The notes under the pieces are model-generated. The model did no database searches and was not told the DNA's origin. It saw only the letters and a program-made list of their open reading frames with translations. Shown here in pieces: positions 6,938-6,983 of a stretch of 6,983 bases of DNA (within the stretch, counting starts at the first letter, position 1; the number at the start of each line of letters is the position of its first letter). The stretch spans positions 1-6,983 of the forward strand of contig NZ_JAJCIC010000075.1 of assembly GCF_020554865.1 (NCBI RefSeq). Direction: 5' to 3'. The position numbers were made by a program, and so were the translations under genes. Source of the DNA: Lacrimispora sp. 210928-DFI.3.58. Lineage in GTDB: Bacteria; Bacillota; Clostridia; Lachnospirales; Lachnospiraceae.

Positions 6938-6975
6938 GTAGACAAAGTCCCGAGCGAGAGCTCGGACTTTTCTAC
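6938..6975 (+). terminator. probable Rho-independent terminator of the mannoside operon
   Basis: A long hairpin forms here. CGAGC/GCTCG (6951-6955/6960-6964) closes a GAGA tetraloop of the stable GNRA type. AAAGTC/GACTTT (6944-6949/6965-6970) extends the stem past a bulged C. GTAGA/TCTAC (6938-6942/6971-6975) extends it past another bulged C, for about 16 bp in total. A short TTTT (6968-6971) follows the GC-rich core. The T-run is short and partly inside the stem, so termination strength is uncertain. Position and shape support the operon ending here. Confidence 0.65.
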
Positions 6976-6983
6976 ATTTATCG

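Noticed and set aside
1..6983. CRISPR array, insertion sequence, toxin-antitoxin or defence system
   Set aside because: There are no spaced direct repeats, transposase motifs, terminal inverted repeats or defence domains. The coding capacity is fully explained by the four sugar-utilisation genes.

Overview
The window looks like chromosomal DNA of a gut-type Firmicute, most likely in the Clostridia/Lachnospiraceae. This is inferred from the moderately AT-rich composition, strong AGGAGG/AAAGGGG ribosome binding sites, tRNA genes without an encoded CCA end, a lipoprotein-type solute-binding protein, and a carbohydrate ABC importer with no ATPase of its own. The species cannot be fixed from the sequence alone. 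Everything convincing is on the + strand.

Layout. Positions 1-164 hold no recognisable gene but contain a good sigma-A promoter (TTGATG, 17 bp, TATAAT). It leads into a compact tRNA cluster: Asn(GTT), Glu(TTC) and Cys(GCA). Two consecutive terminator-like hairpins (430-458 and 471-514) close the tRNA unit. A leader of about 150 bases (515-664) with only weak promoter-like sequence follows. Then comes a four-gene operon: a MalF-type permease (665-1555), a MalG-type permease (1569-2420), a large cytoplasmic GH38 alpha-mannosidase (2456-5527) and a lipoprotein sugar-binding protein (5548-6888). Gaps between these genes are 13, 35 and 20 bases, each with a Shine-Dalgarno site. The 3' end (6889-6983) holds two inverted repeats, the second of which is a probable terminator.

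How the genes work together (inference from family knowledge). The membrane-anchored binding protein captures a mannose-containing oligosaccharide. The two permeases carry it through the membrane, energised by an ATPase encoded elsewhere, as with the shared MsmX/MsmK-type ATPases of Firmicutes. The alpha-mannosidase has no signal peptide and so would trim the imported glycan in the cytoplasm. Its sequence resembles the Ams1/MAN2C1 (cytosolic) branch of GH38, with all expected zinc ligands and the nucleophile present. Host N-glycan fragments or yeast mannan fragments are plausible substrates, but the sequence does not show which.

I found no mobile element, CRISPR array, toxin-antitoxin pair or clearly undescribed system. 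The points most worth a second look are the pairing of an Ams1/MAN2C1-like mannosidase with a dedicated importer, the position of the binding protein as last gene, and the structured 3' end.
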